This document shows positions 39,601 to 51,500 of a stretch of DNA of 64,000 nt, piece by piece (positions within the stretch are counted from its first letter, which is position 1; every line of letters begins with the position of its first letter). Source of the DNA: Setaria digitata (taxonomy: Eukaryota; Nematoda; Chromadorea; Rhabditida; Setariidae); contig RCAB01000063.1 in NCBI GenBank assembly GCA_003640385.1, positions 1-64,000 on the forward strand, written 5' to 3'. The notes below the pieces were generated by a model, which was given only the letters and a program-made list of their open reading frames with translations, was not told the origin of the DNA and did not search any database. Both the position numbers and the translations under genes were made by a program.

Positions 39601-40841
39601 TTTTCTACGGAGTCCCGTCCTTTTGGATCTAAAAATTGAGAGGACAATATGTCGTGACATACGAACATTTAATTCGGATTAGGAGAAGTAGTGGAACTTA
39701 TCGAAGAGTTCGAAGTCGTAAAGCGATAAGTTAACATGAGCGAATTGATAGCCATTATTTTAGTCACTGCAACTTTGTCACGAATTGTTGTAAATGAGGC
39801 AAGATATCACTATTATTGCACAGTTCTATTGCTATTTTGAGTAATATTTAGGATGATTCGAATTTGTAATACGTCTTGACATTTTTAGCTCAAGTTGCGA
39901 AAGAAAAACCTCCACTGACAGTTGTGGGTGATGTGGGTGGGCGTATAGCAATAATGGTGGTGAGTGTTCGTTGATTTGATTATTTTTTTCTTTGTAAACA
40001 CAAAGTGTAATTGCTGACTTCTTTTTTAGAGTAGGAAATTTTAATTCTAGCTAATTAAAAAAGTTAATACTTTTCAGCTGATTATTGATATTCACCTTTA
40101 GGATGATATAATCGATGATGCGCAGTCTTTCGTCGCAGTAGCTCAAGTATTGAAAAATCGTGGTGCCTATAAAATTTATGTCATAGCAACACACGGACTG
40201 TTATCAGCAGATGCGCCTGATCTTCTTGAATCTTCACCAATTACTGAGGTAAATTATTTACTTATGGATCACATGGCTAAAGTAAAACTAGTTACTGAGA
40301 TTAGAACCTTCTTTCCTTAGATGCGCGTACCAGAAGCAACATTTAAAACGATACTATCAACTATTAGTCCTCTTTTAACTAAGCCAGTGTGTATAAATAC
40401 TTTATTCCAGTTATTAGTCGGTCCTCTAATTAATATTAGTATATTAGTGTATTGGTTATGGCCAAAGTGAATATCACCAGCAAGCAGTGAATAAAAATAG
40501 TTTTCTTGATGGGAATTTGTGTAATGCCTGATACATTGTAACATAATTTTCACGAGCTTACTAATTGATGTATCTCATGAGCTGAAGCAGGTATTTAGGA
40601 AGGTATCTCTTATTACCCATTTTTTGTTCATTTAATTCATTTCTACCTCTTTTTATTCAATTTTCCATATAGTGTGGTTCAGGTGATTGTAACAAATACA
40701 GTACCTCATGAAGTGCAGAAGCTGCGCTGTCACAAAATCAAAACAGTTGACATATCATCAGTATTATGCGAAGCAGTTAGACGGATCTATCACAATGAAT
40801 CTATGGGCCAAATGTTCCGCGGTGTAGCGATTGGCGATTGA
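36626..40841 (+). CDS. PRPSAP: Phosphoribosyl pyrophosphate synthetase-associated protein
   Basis: Non-catalytic partner of PRPP synthetase, thought to restrain its activity in nucleotide synthesis. Nine exons: 36626-36714, 36780-36899, 37135-37307, 37457-37572, 37688-37775, 39418-39540, 39889-39959, 40102-40248, 40683-40841, giving 361 residues (human PAP39/PAP41 are 356 and 369). Diagnostic blocks: [49 protein letters not shown] (residues 247-266) and [10 protein letters not shown]. The segment [10 protein letters not shown] with the following linker is the insertion that separates PRPSAP from catalytic PRPS. The catalytic flexible loop of PRPS is altered ([12 protein letters not shown] here). 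The PRPP-loop equivalent reads DDIIDD rather than the catalytic-type DDMADT. A tttttgtag acceptor lies 10 bases before the ATG. Intron 5 is 1642 bases, much longer than the others. Confidence 0.93.
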
Positions 40842-42304
40842 AGAGAAGTCAGATTCAATAATGCCAATCACAATTCATTGTGGTTTACTTTTTCACGCAA
40901 ACTACGAGTCAGTTTTTTTTTTTTTTTTTCCTTTGCACTTCCTTGCTCGATGAATTTACGGGCTGATAATGTGTAATATACGAATAATAACCGTTTTATG
41001 TATATTAAATCTTTTTAGTGTTACTCGTTTTATGGTAATTCCAATAATATTCCTGTACCAAGATGTTTGTGATCATTCCTTTGTTTGGTAGTACTAGGAA
41101 ATCCACTAAGTGGTATCAGGGCCTAGTTGTAGTGATCAGAAAAACATAAAAAGATCGGTTTGTTCAGCTTTAACGGGATTTCTTTTCATTTATTTAGAAG
41201 TTAAAATCAGATTCAAAACGCTTGCGAGTGTTCCTCAATTATTAGGTAGTTTGTTTTAATTTTGAGATAAGAATGTACAAAGCTCCACCTATTCTTCCCC
41301 TTATATCTAGTACCAAACTAAATTTCTTTTCCGTAATCATTAGTTTTTTTTTTATTGATAACGACCAACTGCATTCGTCTCTATACGTCTTCTCACTTAA
41401 CACATTTGTGCTTTTTGATGGAGATGTAATTAATCTACTCATACAATGGTTTTGTGTTATAATTGCTGCATTTCATCACCTCGTAAAGAATTCGTTATAC
41501 TATCTGCGTTTTCATACTTTTTCAAATCATTTCTCTTCCTTTTGATATAATTTTTTTCCAAGTAATTCGTTTTTTGATATATTTTTCAGATTTAAATATT
41601 TTATTTAAATACTACTGAGATGTTTCTTTTTTTTTTTTTTTTTTTTCGAACTTCGTTTTCCTATAGTACCACTTCGTGTAGAAAATCATAAACAAAACGA
41701 AATGACTTGTCAAAATTAGTATTTCGAGGGTTAGGCAATAGCATTGCAGATCTTGCAGATTCATTCCATTGTTTAATTAAATATTATGGTTAGGTCTTAC
41801 AAGTTTTATAAAGAAATGCAAGTTAAAGTAGAAATTAATAGTTTATTATATTTAAAATCCATCTAATCTAATCAACTAAAATATTATAAAGTTAGGTGAG
41901 TTCAACAGTTCGAAATAGATGTACGTAAGCTACTTTAGAAATCAGATTTTTTTAATGACATTTTTTATGATATGCAATTTACAGGAATAGATCGTAAATG
42001 CTAAATGGAAGGAATGTTCTTAAGGAACTTTACTGAACTTTTTTGAGCGACCTCCTCACCATACTTCTGCTTAGCAATTTCTGGAACACAACGATTCCCA
42101 GAGGTGATTTAAAAAAATGTGAAAAATAGATGTAAGGGAATTCCCAAATAGTTGATGATGAATCATTCCTTACAGATTAATATTCTGAAATCTCAGTTCC
42201 AAACTGATCTGTTTTGGTTAACTCATTCACCTTACAATATTTACTGGACAGATTTATTCTAACTATATGTAATACACTATTATTATTATACAGTATAGTA
42301 ACAA
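40842..42304. other. Convergent 3' region, PRPSAP to four-pass protein
   Basis: No gene seen. AT-rich with poly-T runs near 40915 and 41628. A minus-strand segment near 42010-42095 reads as a 33-residue coding-like tail, but the terminal exon of the membrane gene is better placed at 42305-42418. Confidence 0.5.
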
Positions 42305-44064
42305 TCATCGGGAGTTGAGTGTTTTCATCGGTGTACTGAATGCAAGACAGTAATCCATGTAGCGGCACCGTTCCTTTAAGTAGTGATAGCAATTGTAAAT
42401 GATCACTATGTACCAACACTGAAATTGTTCTGAACACACAGTGAGGAAGACAAGACTACTCTGGTTGTACCGAATGAATACAACTTTCTATCAGTAATTT
42501 TAACTTTTTTAAACATTCTTTCGCGACAACTAAATTTTGGAACTTACCTGTATTACTTTGGATGAGATTATTTTAATCCTATTTTCACCTCCTGTTCAAT
42601 TTTTTAAGCAAGAAGAAATGAATGCTATGTATAATGAAATTTAATGACCTGTAATACAAGACAGGTAAAATAAAGGATGAAAATGGTGATAAACCATGCA
42701 GTAGTTTGAGCATCCAACGCAACAGTAGTAGAACCGGGATGTTCCCTGAATGATACTGCATTCATCAACCGATAAAATACTGTTGTATTGGTAGAAAGAG
42801 CAATGATACCGCATATCAAAGCAAATACAAGTATTAATACTACAATTATCTGAAAATATGGAGCGTTTAATCCGTGCTGTTGATTACACAAACTCAAGTG
42901 TAATTTATGTGTTTGTATATTAAATCATTAAATTCTAATTATATATGCACTCCCTAAATTTACAATTACTAATATTTCATTACTAAATCAAGTAAACTTG
43001 GTGGGATTTTACCTAACTGCAAGGAAAGAGAACCTGCATAATAAGGTGAGGTATTAAAAATGTAGCGATGTTGCGAACTGTTCCAACAAAAAGTAGGATA
43101 ACTGCTAAAAAACTAAGCCCAATGCCTATCATGGATGCGGAAAATGACTGCATCATATAATTATCATATGTCCCTGCAATTAAAGCATTAATACTATCAA
43201 TGAAGAATTAAAAAAAGAAAAAATTTTGAAACTAACTTAAAGAAATGACATACCTGTGATTCTTTCATATATGGTATCTTGTCCCACAATTACCACTAAG
43301 GAATTAATGAGAAATATTAACAACATTAGCATCTCTGTACCTGAAATGCTTCGAAAATTAAGACGAAAGCCATCTGAAATACAGATAGTTTCTTTTTTTC
43401 TTTTTCGACCATAACAAATGTTAATGTAAGTGTTTTGAGTTTCATTTAAGAACTAAAGATATAAACAAGTTATCTAAGGGTAATAGCGGAGCTAAAACAC
43501 ATGTGTGAAACAGAAAAAGACTGAATGGTCGGAAGAAGTAATTTAACCTAGCCAGAGAACACTGAAATTTATAGAAATTAAATTACTGAAGTTATAAAAG
43601 AAATACTGTCACAATTCAAAATCTATCGACAGTAATATTCTTTCATTTCCAGCATTAAATGTTAATTGTGAAAAAAAAGAACCAATTTCCCTCTAATTAA
43701 GCTCACATTTATGTTTATACGCTACCGATAGTGTGAAGTCTTATTAATCATTATTCATATTTAACTTGTTCAGAAATAATGTTGTAATGATGGTACATTA
43801 TTTCGTCAGATTCAGTTATGGTATCTTGAATTACCACATTATAATCCTAATACTTCATATTGAAAAAAAAAAAAAAAAAAAAAAAAAAAAGGAAAAAGAA
43901 TTACCAGCAACGATAAGTGCACCAGTTTTTATATGGAAGCAATTGCAAAGACAACGGTAGTTTTCACTGGATTCATTGAATTGTATTACTTTAGGCACCA
44001 TATCATTCACAAGACCATCCTGGTCTCTAACAAGCACAGGATGCATTACCCGTCCATTCATCAT
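42305..44064 (-). CDS. Four-transmembrane LAPTM4-like membrane protein
   Basis: Five exons, 5' to 3': 44064-43905, 43340-43254, 43173-43034, 42849-42649, 42418-42305, giving 233 residues. The cytosolic N-terminus has a Cys cluster, YRCLCNCFHIKTGALIVAG, leading into the first membrane segment. Three further hydrophobic stretches follow (around IGIGLSFLAVILLFVG, IIVVLILVFALICGIIAL and AWFITIFILYFTCLVLQ). A charged C-terminus with YNCYHYLKER closes the protein. The Cys-x3-H-x2-TG motif, four spans and terminal Tyr/Cys/Lys motif resemble LAPTM4 and related nematode-expanded families, which act in endosomal/lysosomal membranes. Exact family assignment is uncertain. Exon 2 may instead begin at 43373, adding 11 residues in frame. 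The start is ATG ATG, just after a gaacag acceptor. Confidence 0.72.
43863..43890. repeat. Poly-A tract beside an exon boundary
   Basis: About 28 A residues on the plus strand, that is poly-T in the first intron of the minus-strand four-pass protein gene, 14 bases past the donor. Confidence 0.9.
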
Positions 44065-44433
44065 TACTGTTCATGAAATGCTTGCTTTTATCGAAATTAA
44101 TTAGCATCTTGAGATGGATATCAAAAAAATTCTATCGGGATTAATTATCATCTTGAAGTTTGAATATTTCAAGAATTACAGGAATAAGAAGGCATGAATC
44201 TAATATAACACTTTTTTTTTTTCTTACTTTCTTCATCTGTTTAGGGCGATTAATAAGAGAGAATTCTGTATATTCATTCATCGGAATAATTTTGTTTGTA
44301 AGTTTTGATTCTGAAAGTGGTGAACTTAATGAAGCTCTGTGATCTAAAAAATGATGGGAATTGAAGAGAGAGCAAGTGTCTCAACTAAATCACTTGTAAT
44401 TCGCAATTCTAACAGTTAGGTTAAGAGTTTGTA

Positions 44434-44440
<7 letters not shown>

Positions 44441-44467
<27 letters not shown>
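44441..44467. repeat. (AT)n microsatellite
   Basis: A perfect AT dinucleotide run of 27 bases. Confidence 0.95.
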
Positions 44468-44470
<3 letters not shown>

Positions 44471-45000
44471 ATCATACATATAATGATGATGAACAATTCA
44501 AAGTGAATTTTCAAGTAAACATGGACAGGTAATCAAACAGACCAGCGGGACAATATTTTAAGCATTACTACAGAAAGGCATAATGTGTTGCTTGTCGAAA
44601 AAAAAAAAATTTTAAAAATGAACAAAAATAAGAAACTTGAACTGTCCAATTAGAATTATTTTATGATATTCGTATAAATTTCCAGCAGAGGAACCAGAAC
44701 AAAAAAGAGCTTGCAAAACTAGTCTTAATTTGAATTTTATTTTATTTTTCTATAGTTAAAAATTAATCTTAAGCAGATACCGAACAATTAATTTTATTGT
44801 TGCTGGCGAAAATGAACAGTTGCCATTACTGCAGCCTGATAATGTGGTGATATTTTGGTATTGCAGGATGCGGTTTACAGTTGGTTCATAATAAATGTCG
44901 CGGCTAGCATTGTTCTCATAATAACATATTGTTAAGCTCCAAAAAATAAGCAGCAATAATTAATTGCCATTATCAGAGAGCAAATCTCGGCAGCCACTTT

Positions 45001-45026
45001 CCTCTCTCCCCTCCCTCCTCCCCTCT

Positions 45027-45057
<31 letters not shown>
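45001..45057. repeat. Pyrimidine tract followed by poly-A
   Basis: 27 bases of pure C/T directly followed by 30 A residues. Low complexity; no coding potential. Confidence 0.9.
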
Positions 45058-45059
<2 letters not shown>

Positions 45060-46539
45060 TAAATTTGATTGATTCCCGAAACTCATTTGAATATTTATTC
45101 AAAATAAATATCCGGGTAATTTTAGCAAACGTTTCTTTACTTAATAAATTTGAATACCTTAACGGAACACTTTAAAAATTGTTGAAAAAAAAAACGCGAA
45201 TCGGAAAGTTTCTAGCAGATTAAAAAATACTTATAAAATAATATGATAGTATTATTAAATTACTCTTGCAATATTACGTATAATATTTTTTTTCACAACA
45301 AAACTATAGCAGTAATTCATTATTATTTCTTACAAGCGAAATTACAGCAATACTTGTAGCTTCCCAGTAATGAGTGACTTGATGTCAAGGTGCTAATTAC
45401 AACTCTATTAATCAATCAAATATGCAATCAAAATAATTTATTTTTGTAGCCAGTAGCATAATAAAGACCACTACTGTAAATAACAGCAATATCCACAGTA
45501 ATGTCGGCAATAATAGCAGTAGCACTAGTAGCAGCCTATTAACTAGTAGTATAAGTATGAACTGTGAAAGATGCGTAATCCAAAATATTTTGAATTGAAA
45601 AATAGCAAAAAGTCGAAAATTGAATCAAAATATTGACACACACATACAAACATCACGCCAAGCACTATTGATTCACTTTTAGAACTTAGAACCAAATGAG
45701 TCTTCTCGATGATGAAACAACGCTGTCGTATGGGATGGATAAAACTTTAAGCTCAATAACTTACATATTATGCATATATATCTATGCATATATATATGTT
45801 TTATTATGTTTTACATATACGTATGTTTTATTGTTATTGTTATTATCGCTATTACAATTATCAATTGGATTTTATTGCTTCTTCCCTAAATTAGAATTTG
45901 GATAGCAATCCAATATGACTATGTATGTGAGATATTACTATAAACAATCGTTGCATTTCAATAATTATTTTGACTAATCTTATCTTCTGGATATTTCACA
46001 CGAAGTGACAATAGAAAGAAAAATTAAAATACACAAATAAATAGGAAACGATAAAATCTTTTCATTGTTATGATAACACTTAAATCTAGTGCTTTATTAT
46101 TATTATTATTATTTTTTAATATGAAAATGAATAATAACGTGAGTTCAGGATTTCGCTGATAATGTTAGATGCTTAAATTGACAAGAATTATTAAATGCTC
46201 ACTTGTATGTTGCTGATAAGGACTTATATCATCAGTTGTCAAAATCCGAGAAAAAAAAGAAAAACAAGAACTAAAAACAGCAAAAAAAAAAATTTTTTTT
46301 TTTCATGAATGAGTGATGCGCCAGCAAATATTCCTTCAAAACAATGAACTAAAAGAAGCGATATTTTTTCTTTTGGGATTTTAACTAGCCAAAAAAATTC
46401 TTGCAGTGTATATAGCTGTAATGAACCGCACACTGAATTATCTATATATTCGAAAAAAAAAAAAAAGCGGCTCCCAGAATAGAAAAAGAATTCTTCATTT
46501 AGTTATTCATTCAAAAAATAGCCTCTTTTCCTTTCGATA

Positions 46540-46577
<38 letters not shown>

Positions 46578-48471
46578 ATTATTACAAAAGCAAAATCACT
46601 GCAAAACTTCGCTACGGAACACACGAAATAAGAATTCATCTAGAAAATCGAGAATATAACAAGCCTAAATTTAACAGACACTGGACCTGTGATAATCAGC
46701 TTTCATTATCAACAGAACTGGAAGCTACTTCGTACTTCATAGAGGAATGCAAAATTATCAAAGATGATGATAAGCAACAATATTTCAATACAAATATCAG
46801 ATAAAGATGTGCTTTGGACATTCAACAATGGAAATAGTATACATCAGCAAGATAAAATAAGAAGAAACAATTGGACCAAGAAAAAAAAAATCCTTTAAAA
46901 GTCATCAGTTACAAGTTTAGCTATAGCTTACTTTAAATTGTAAACGTGTAACAGCCTGAATTTTTATTCCGAGGTTTACTACTTCCCGTTAATACTTTTA
47001 CCATTCTCACGGTTTGCATTAATCTACCAATAAAACTATATCAAATCGACAAATGAAAGGTATAAAATTTAAACTCTCATTCCACATGAAGTTGAAAAGT
47101 GTCGCCATAAGAGATTAGAAATATGTGACTTCGCTTTATTTAGTCAAGAAGATAAAAGCCAAAAGGAGCAGAAAAAAAAATAATAAAATATACTACAGCT
47201 TAGCTTCTATCAACAAACGAATCTAATGATTGATGAATAAAGAAAAAGTTGATGCAACAATGTTCTATCATTTGTTGAGTGCATTTAAAGTTAGGAGAAT
47301 AGTTTGACAGAAGAAAGGATTATTTCGATGATTAACATGATTTCAGGAAAATTAAAAAAAAAGTAAATAAATGATTGAAATATAATACTAATTTATTATG
47401 AAAACCAGATGGAATTTTAAACAAAATTTTCGTATATTAATTACTTCTTATCAAAATAATCAGAATAACGATAGTGATAGTCATCAATGTTATCGCTATT
47501 TTGCTTAGAGAAACAATTATTTTATCATGATAGCGGTGCTATTCATCGTTGTAATAGCTAAAACAGTGACTGTTCATAAAAAACAATATTACTAGTCAAC
47601 ACTTTTACCCCCCCACCGCTGTGCTGATTAAAATGATTATTAGTCCTTATAGCAATGCTTCTAACACCAACATAACTGTTAATGTTTGAAATATTGATAA
47701 ATATAGCTTATCACTGTTGTGATAAAATATAATATGGCATAAAATGATAAAATTTTATATCTCATACTTTATTATTTTATACTAGATTATATTTTACACT
47801 ATATTTGTTAAATGTACGATATAATATCATTTATACATTATATTTTATCACAACTTGTCCATTACTATTCTTACAGGAATAACTGTCATAATTCCACAAT
47901 TGAAAGCAAAAAAAATTATTTATTTTCTTATATCATCACTTTTCCCTTCAAATACTTAAACAGTCTTTTCTTACGTTACTTATTCGGCTCAAAAATACTT
48001 CAAATGTAAGATTATATTAAATTATAGGTAGAATTTCACAGAAGTATAAGCGGAAAGAAGACAAATTCACCAAATGTGAAACATATACTGATCAGTCGGC
48101 AATTCATTTAGTTGCAGTTTAGAAACTTGCAATTAACAAAAGAAATTAGTGAAAAACAATGGAAACTGACAGGAATGAATGAGTAAAAGTAGCAAAAAAT
48201 TTGCTAAAGTAAACGGATGCAATTAGCAAACTTTCGTAGGTGACTAAATGTTAGGGATCAAGGAGAACGAAAAATGAAGCAAAGAAATTTGTAAGAATAG
48301 TGGCAAAAATAAAGCTGGACAAACTAGCTTACGAGGATCTATAAAGAAAGCTAGAAAATGCCTAGAGGCAAGTTCAATTAATCATAAAAGGACATGCAAT
48401 TAATTAATTAATACGAGATAAAATGATGACATATGTAGAGGTAAGAGAAATATTACATTAGAGGTGGAAGA

Positions 48472-48532
48472 CAGAAATACTCTGCAACAGAAAAAGTTAA
48501 GGAGAACATTTCGACTAATTATAGCTAACTGG
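48472..48532. repeat. Diverged repeat copy A
   Basis: Aligns with 54094-54152 in the same orientation with few small gaps. Both share cagaaatact, gagaacattt and ctaattata in the same order. Translations are also alike (RNTL, then K-L-R/K-R-T-F, then LII-A/S-N). It may be part of an old duplicated exon or a decayed mobile element. Confidence 0.55.
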
Positions 48533-51500
48533 AAATACAGAAAGGATGAGAAGCATGCTGTGAGGAAATAGCATGAGCTTGAAAAACATACAGCAAGTGT
48601 AAATAGTTGGATAAAGTATGGCAGGAAGTTGACAAATGAAACTTCTAACAGTAGTAGCAAATGGTGAGTGAGGAAGTTGCAGTAGTTGAGGTTAATGAAA
48701 AGGTATGCATTTCACTTAAATACGAAATAACCGGACAGAAAAAGAGAGATGGCCAACGGAATTCACAAAACTTTCAACAACAAAGAAAATTTCTCGAGCA
48801 AAAAAGTTCGACTGTATGTGACTGCAAGTTAACTTGCCAAAAACGATGAAATAGATAAAAGGCATATGGTGCAGAATGGTAAAGAGTATCAATCAGGTTA
48901 TTTCCTGCAATAATAATGTCTATCATAAATTTCTATGCAAATAAAAAAATTAAAAAATAGAAAGATGAAAAATAAATAAATAAAAAAAAGAATTACTCAC
49001 AAATGATAAAAGTCCAAAAATCGTTCGAAATAAAAATTAAAATTCTCATGCTAAGCTGATTGTGATTATCACTAATCAGTTGCCAAAGTTCACAAGGCAC
49101 TAAAATGTTCTGTTTTCAATAAATAAGAAGACCAATTATTAGATTATTCATATAATATTAATAAAATAATGACTTCAGATCTTTGTGAGAAATTTAATCT
49201 AACCTAGAACTATGGAACTTTTGAAAAGTAATAATGCTTAGAGTGGAGTGTTTTTTTTTTTTACTTTGACTTTGTTGGCATATAAATTTAGCAAAGTTAT
49301 AGGAAAATCGGACTATTTAAAATTAATCATTCACACACAGATATGGTCCTACTTTTTTATATTCTCTATAGCCAAAACATGAGCAGAAGTAAGTTGATTA
49401 GTAATGGAATATTAAACACGTACGAATTTTGAGCAGTCAAATTTTTGGCAGTAGAAAGTACTAATTGAAAAATCAATTAATGAGAAATTGTTGAACTTTA
49501 TACAAATTAAAAAAAGATCAAATCCTTTCGAAAAGAGTGAAAAAAAAAATGTTATTCAGTGAGTGATTTGAAAAAAAAAAAGTGGTAATTACAACTATCA
49601 GTACTTAAGCTAGATAAAATTACTGATAAACATGAAATAATAATAATTAGTAACGGAATCAAAAACCAAAGAGATTTATATAACCAATGAAAATACACAA
49701 AAATAGCCAATCACTAGAAAATAAATAGTAAAAACAGTTGGTGCTTGTAGCAAAAATGGCATTAGTTATTAACTTATTTAAAAAGTAAATAAGAAAAGTA
49801 TTGATGAAATGATGTCTAAGTGTTGCCGCAGACATAAACATAGAAGCATTCGATTCTATTGAAATTATCAAAATTAAAATTGGAAAAGAAAATGACATTG
49901 CAATAGAAAACAGTATTAAAAACTCCAAATACAAAATAATAAAACAAAAGAGTGTTATTTCGTTTTCAATTTATCTAATATTTGAAATCTTTTCCTCATT
50001 ATTCATCTCATCTTTCAAATCAGATTGCTGCTACTAATAATTTTTATGGTTAACTGAAGAAATGGACACAGGTTGTGGGGTGCGAGGAAGAATGAAATCG
50101 TTGAAAATTTTAAAATTCAAAATGAAAAAAACTGAAAGTGAAGAGAGAAACAATTAACATTACAACAGCAATGAAAAAAAAAAAAAAAAAAATGAGAAAA
50201 AAACAGTTATATTCAAAAATCTGACAAAAAATGTAAATTTTTGCTTGCTAAAAAAATAAATTTAACAGAAATCTTTAACCAATTTCTTTTGAATATAATA
50301 ACTTCGGTCTTATGTTTATGCAAATTTGTTATGCACTGTGCTACTTTATAATATCTTTTGTTATATATGCATTTATATATTGCTTATTTGTTAAAGATAA
50401 TCAACGAATAGGAATATTTTATTTTACATCAGCTATCATTTTTTGCCGATGAAGACAAAAGAGTTGAATGGATTAATGAGGAAGATGAGAAGAAAGTCCA
50501 TATGTAAAAAAAATCACTATAATAATTTTTTTGGTTCATTTCTGGTCCTGTTTCTTGGCTACTGAACCTTTGCCTTTTCTTTTCAGCCAAAGCTTCTCTT
50601 CTAAATTCTTCTCTTCTAAATTTATTTCGAAACAAATGTATCCTTCCATTACATTGTAAATAAGAAATAAGGAATTTTAAGTATCAATTTGTAAATGTTT
50701 TTATAGTATCAATACAATCACTGGATAAGCGCAAGGTGAAAAACGTTGAATTGAAAACAGTTAAACTTTGCTCGATTTCGGATCAAATTATTTTCATAAT
50801 TGTACGGTTGATTAAAAAAAAGAAAAGTACAAAAGGAAAGAAGATTCCTTGGGATGAATTACACTATCATCAGAATGAAGTAAGCACTGATATCAAGTTT
50901 AAAATGAAAATTTCTATCAAAGTTTGTTGCATTTCCAGCTACAACCATTTTCTAATATTGACAATTTCTGCAAACTAGAAAATCTGATATGATAAAAATC
51001 GTTTTTCTCAAAACTTTCTTTCAAGCTTCTAAATAATTGATGACCGGAGAATGAATTTATGTTTAAAGACTAACTTTATTCTTTTGCCATCTTGCAACTG
51101 AGTTGTTCAATTTGCAGTTAAAAATTTTACATTTATTTAAAATACCGAGGCTAATTTGGAAACTTTAGTTCGCAGTGTGCAGTTGACTAGAGATAGAAGC
51201 TAAATCAAATTAGCACAACTCTCAAGTGCTTTTAAATGATGGCTAAGATGTTGCATTCCAATCTATCAAGTGAATCTCAATAGCATTCAATATTTCGCCA
51301 AGTATTCGCTTCAAACCGTTTTACACAAAACATTCGGCTTTTTTGATAACGATTTTTTTTTTTTTTTTTTTTGTTAAACTTTCAAATTATCTGCGGAATT
51401 GTGAAAAAAAATCTTCTGTTTTTAATTTCTTGCATTTTTTTTTTAAAAAAAAAGAAAGTTGGAAAGTCAGAACTAAATTCTTTCTCGTCTCTAATTTATA

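Noticed and set aside
42010..42095. Alternative terminal exon for the four-pass membrane gene
   Set aside because: The exon at 42305-42418 is in phase, continues the last membrane span (WYIVIIYNCYHYLKER) and fits the family ending better.
44756..44956. 66-codon minus-strand frame with a hydrophobic start resembling a signal peptide
   Set aside because: Isolated, no cysteine pattern or partner exon, and no recognised family.
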